NCBI GenBank assembly: GCA_964617105.1
Contig: CAZTWC010000040.1
Location: 4,918 to 19,083, forward strand
Length of the DNA: 14,166 bases
Reading direction: 5' to 3'
Source of the DNA: CAZTWC01 sp964617105 [NCBI: uncultured Myxococcia bacterium]
GTDB taxonomy: Bacteria > CAZTWC01
The translations under genes were made by a program, and so were the position numbers. The notes beneath the pieces are model-generated. The model worked only from the letters and a program-made list of their open reading frames with translations. It searched no databases and was not told the DNA's origin. Every line of letters starts with the position of its first letter. Position 1 is the first letter of the stretch. This document shows, one piece after another, positions 12,709 to 14,166 of the stretch.

Positions 12709-14145
12709 ATGTTGATTCAAAAAAAAACCAGATATAAGTTGGCAATGCTTTTATTTCTCGCTTGCCATATTTTTACATTATCCTGCGGCAGTTCCGGTTC
12801 TTTTAAGTTGAAGTTATCCGCCAGCGCTACCGAGATTCCGGCAGATGGGATCTCCTCGGCAAAATTAATTGCCCTGGTAACCTCTGGAGGTGATCCTGTG
12901 CAGGATGGCAATGTGGTCAATTTTCAAACCACCTCCGGCAGTTTTACCGCTGATAGTGAAACCCAGCAGATAAACGAAAGTACTGTGGGCGGCAAGGCGA
13001 TGGCCAGCTTATATAGCCCTGACCAGATTGGTGAGGCCCAGGTTACAGCCAGTTTTACCGATTTGAATGGTGGTGTCATGGAACAGACCATTACCATTAA
13101 GTTCGGGCAGACAGAGCCGGCTGACTCCAGCAAATTCACTTTCACCTGCGCATCCAGGAATATTGGTGCTCTGGAGAAGAAAGATTTAAAAGTCCTTTGC
13201 CATATTTCGGCTAAGAACAGCCAGGGCCAGAGTATCAAAAATCCCCAGGTGAAGTTTCTCTCTGAGGCGGGCCGGATAGAGGTGGTAAAACCTTACCAGC
13301 CGCAAGACCCGGTCAAGTATTACTACATCCCAATGCCGGGAGAGCCTTTGGATGTTCCCCCCCTGCAGTTTGAGTCCAAACGCAGTGGGTTAGGAGGCCG
13401 GATTTTCAATCCCCGGGATGGCCTGGTTTCGGTGGTGGCGGTTATCCGCGGATATGAAACTTATAAAGATGACAACGGCAACGGTAAGCACGATGACACA
13501 GAACTGTTTACCGATACCACTGAGCCGTTTGTGGACAGCGATGACAATATGCAATGGGATCAGGGTGAGGAGTTTTTGGATATCAATGGCAACGGCATTT
13601 GGGATCGGGGCAACGGCAAATGGGATGCTGACACCATGGTCAGCCGAACTTTCAAGATAATGTGGACAGGAAAAATTCATAAATCCTCCCAGACCAGTCG
13701 TTTTCTTTCCGCTGAAAAAATGCCCTCTTTCAAAGTACCCTATCATCAGCAGACCAATCTTTTACTATATGTAATGGATGAAAACATGAATCCCCTGGCT
13801 TTTAATAATCCCACTTCTGATTATATCAATCTAGAAACAGTTGGCGGCGGTGAACTGCCGGCAGGAAACGATATTACCTTACAGAATTGCCTGGGAATGA
13901 AACTGGCTTCCTCCAAATATGGTGATGATGGGTCAGTGCTGGGTGAGGAGAGCAAAGACTGTACCTTTTTTTCCGTTTCTCTAAGAGACGATGACACTGG
14001 TGAGCATGAAGATGTCAATGTTACGGTTAAGGGGGATATCAACTATACCCCTGCTCCTGACGATCAGGAGAACAGTTACCAGCAACTTTCAACTCAACTG
14101 CCACCCATTTCCGGGCAGATAATGGGCCAGGAAGTTACGCCCTAG
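12709..14145 (+). CDS. Exported lipoprotein with Ig-like (Big_1-type) domain and Asp-rich calcium-type repeats
   Basis: This 478-residue protein begins with a lipoprotein signal peptide: basic MLIQKKTRYK, a hydrophobic core (11-24), and a lipobox-like FTLSC with acceptor C26. Position -3 is Thr rather than the usual Leu. Gly follows the cysteine, so there is no inner-membrane-retention Asp. Residues about 33-132 resemble an invasin/intimin Big_1 domain (EIPADGISSAKLIALV, NFQTTSGSF, GKAMASLYSP). A second beta-rich region (about 143-250) has cysteines C147 and C164 that could form a disulfide. Residues 253-308 carry repeated acidic loops (DDNGNGKHDD, DSDDNMQWDQGE, DINGNGIWD, GNGKWDAD), resembling EF-hand/thrombospondin-3-type calcium loops. 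The C-terminal part (310-478) is unrecognised. A surface adhesion or structural role is plausible but unproven. It is divergent from the envelope operon, with its own promoter and ribosome-binding site. Confidence 0.85.
   Translation: MLIQKKTRYKLAMLLFLACHIFTLSCGSSGSFKLKLSASATEIPADGISSAKLIALVTSGGDPVQDGNVVNFQTTSGSFTADSETQQINESTVGGKAMASLYSPDQIGEAQVTASFTDLNGGVMEQTITIKFGQTEPADSSKFTFTCASRNIGALEKKDLKVLCHISAKNSQGQSIKNPQVKFLSEAGRIEVVKPYQPQDPVKYYYIPMPGEPLDVPPLQFESKRSGLGGRIFNPRDGLVSVVAVIRGYETYKDDNGNGKHDDTELFTDTTEPFVDSDDNMQWDQGEEFLDINGNGIWDRGNGKWDADTMVSRTFKIMWTGKIHKSSQTSRFLSAEKMPSFKVPYHQQTNLLLYVMDENMNPLAFNNPTSDYINLETVGGGELPAGNDITLQNCLGMKLASSKYGDDGSVLGEESKDCTFFSVSLRDDDTGEHEDVNVTVKGDINYTPAPDDQENSYQQLSTQLPPISGQIMGQEVTP
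13465..13632 (+). repeat. Asp/Gly/Asn-rich repeat region encoding calcium-type loops
   Basis: Within the lipoprotein, residues 253-308 repeat a D-x-N-G-N-G or D-x-D-D-N pattern followed by a Trp or acidic residue. The spacing resembles divalent-metal-binding loops, and calcium binding is inferred from the pattern alone. Confidence 0.55.
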
Positions 14146-14166
14146 TTTCTGGTAAGTCAAAATGAA

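Noticed and set aside
1-14166. Mobile element, prophage, CRISPR or tRNA-associated island
   Set aside because: No transposase, integrase, terminal repeats, spaced direct repeats or tRNA-like sequence was seen. The codon style looks uniform across the main genes.

Overview
The window looks like chromosomal DNA from a Gram-negative-type bacterium of moderate GC content (by eye a little under half). Evidence for an outer membrane is indirect: a secreted lipoprotein with Ig-like and Asp-rich repeats, and a block of envelope-glycoconjugate genes. The style of that lipoprotein and a receiver-only two-component protein would suit a lineage of the former Deltaproteobacteria or a related candidate phylum, but nothing here fixes the taxonomy. 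There are no tRNA or rRNA genes, IS elements, CRISPR arrays or phage genes.

Layout. (1) 1-271, minus strand: the start of a response regulator that runs off the left edge. (2) 272-387: a compact divergent promoter region. (3) 388-4819, plus strand: a tight probable operon of a small exported or membrane-anchored protein, uvrB and uvrC. The small protein appears to need a -1 frameshift at a T8 tract. The last two genes are the damage-recognition helicase and dual-incision nuclease of nucleotide excision repair. (4) 12267 down to 4743, minus strand: six closely packed genes. They are a receiver-only response regulator, an LtaS/EptA-type membrane phosphotransferase (sulfatase fold), a YbhN/AglD-like multi-spanning protein, a GT4 glycosyltransferase, a DPM1-like GT2 glycosyltransferase and a second paralogous membrane phosphotransferase. 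(5) 12268-12708: an AT-rich divergent intergenic region with palindromes, promoter candidates and a GC-richer 40-codon orphan ORF. (6) 12709-14145, plus strand: the lipoprotein.

How the genes may work together. The minus-strand block reads as a lipid-linked glycan or glycolipid pathway. The GT2 enzyme would charge polyprenyl phosphate with a sugar, the GT4 enzyme would add a sugar to a lipid or glycan acceptor in the cytoplasm, and the multi-spanning protein may help lipid handling. The two extracytoplasmic phosphotransferases would then decorate the product with a phospholipid-derived group such as phosphoglycerol or phosphoethanolamine. This assignment is inferred from family membership and context; no substrate can be read from the sequence.

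The most notable observations are a slippery T_TTT_TTG site joining a signal-peptide-like start to the first plus-strand ORF, and a 77-bp convergent overlap in which the distal phosphotransferase gains a 24-residue tail from the antisense strand of uvrC. Also notable are the two-phosphotransferase cluster itself, a perfect 10-bp inverted repeat at the entrance to uvrB, tandem GATAT palindromes upstream of the response regulator, and the orphan ORF at 12440-12562.
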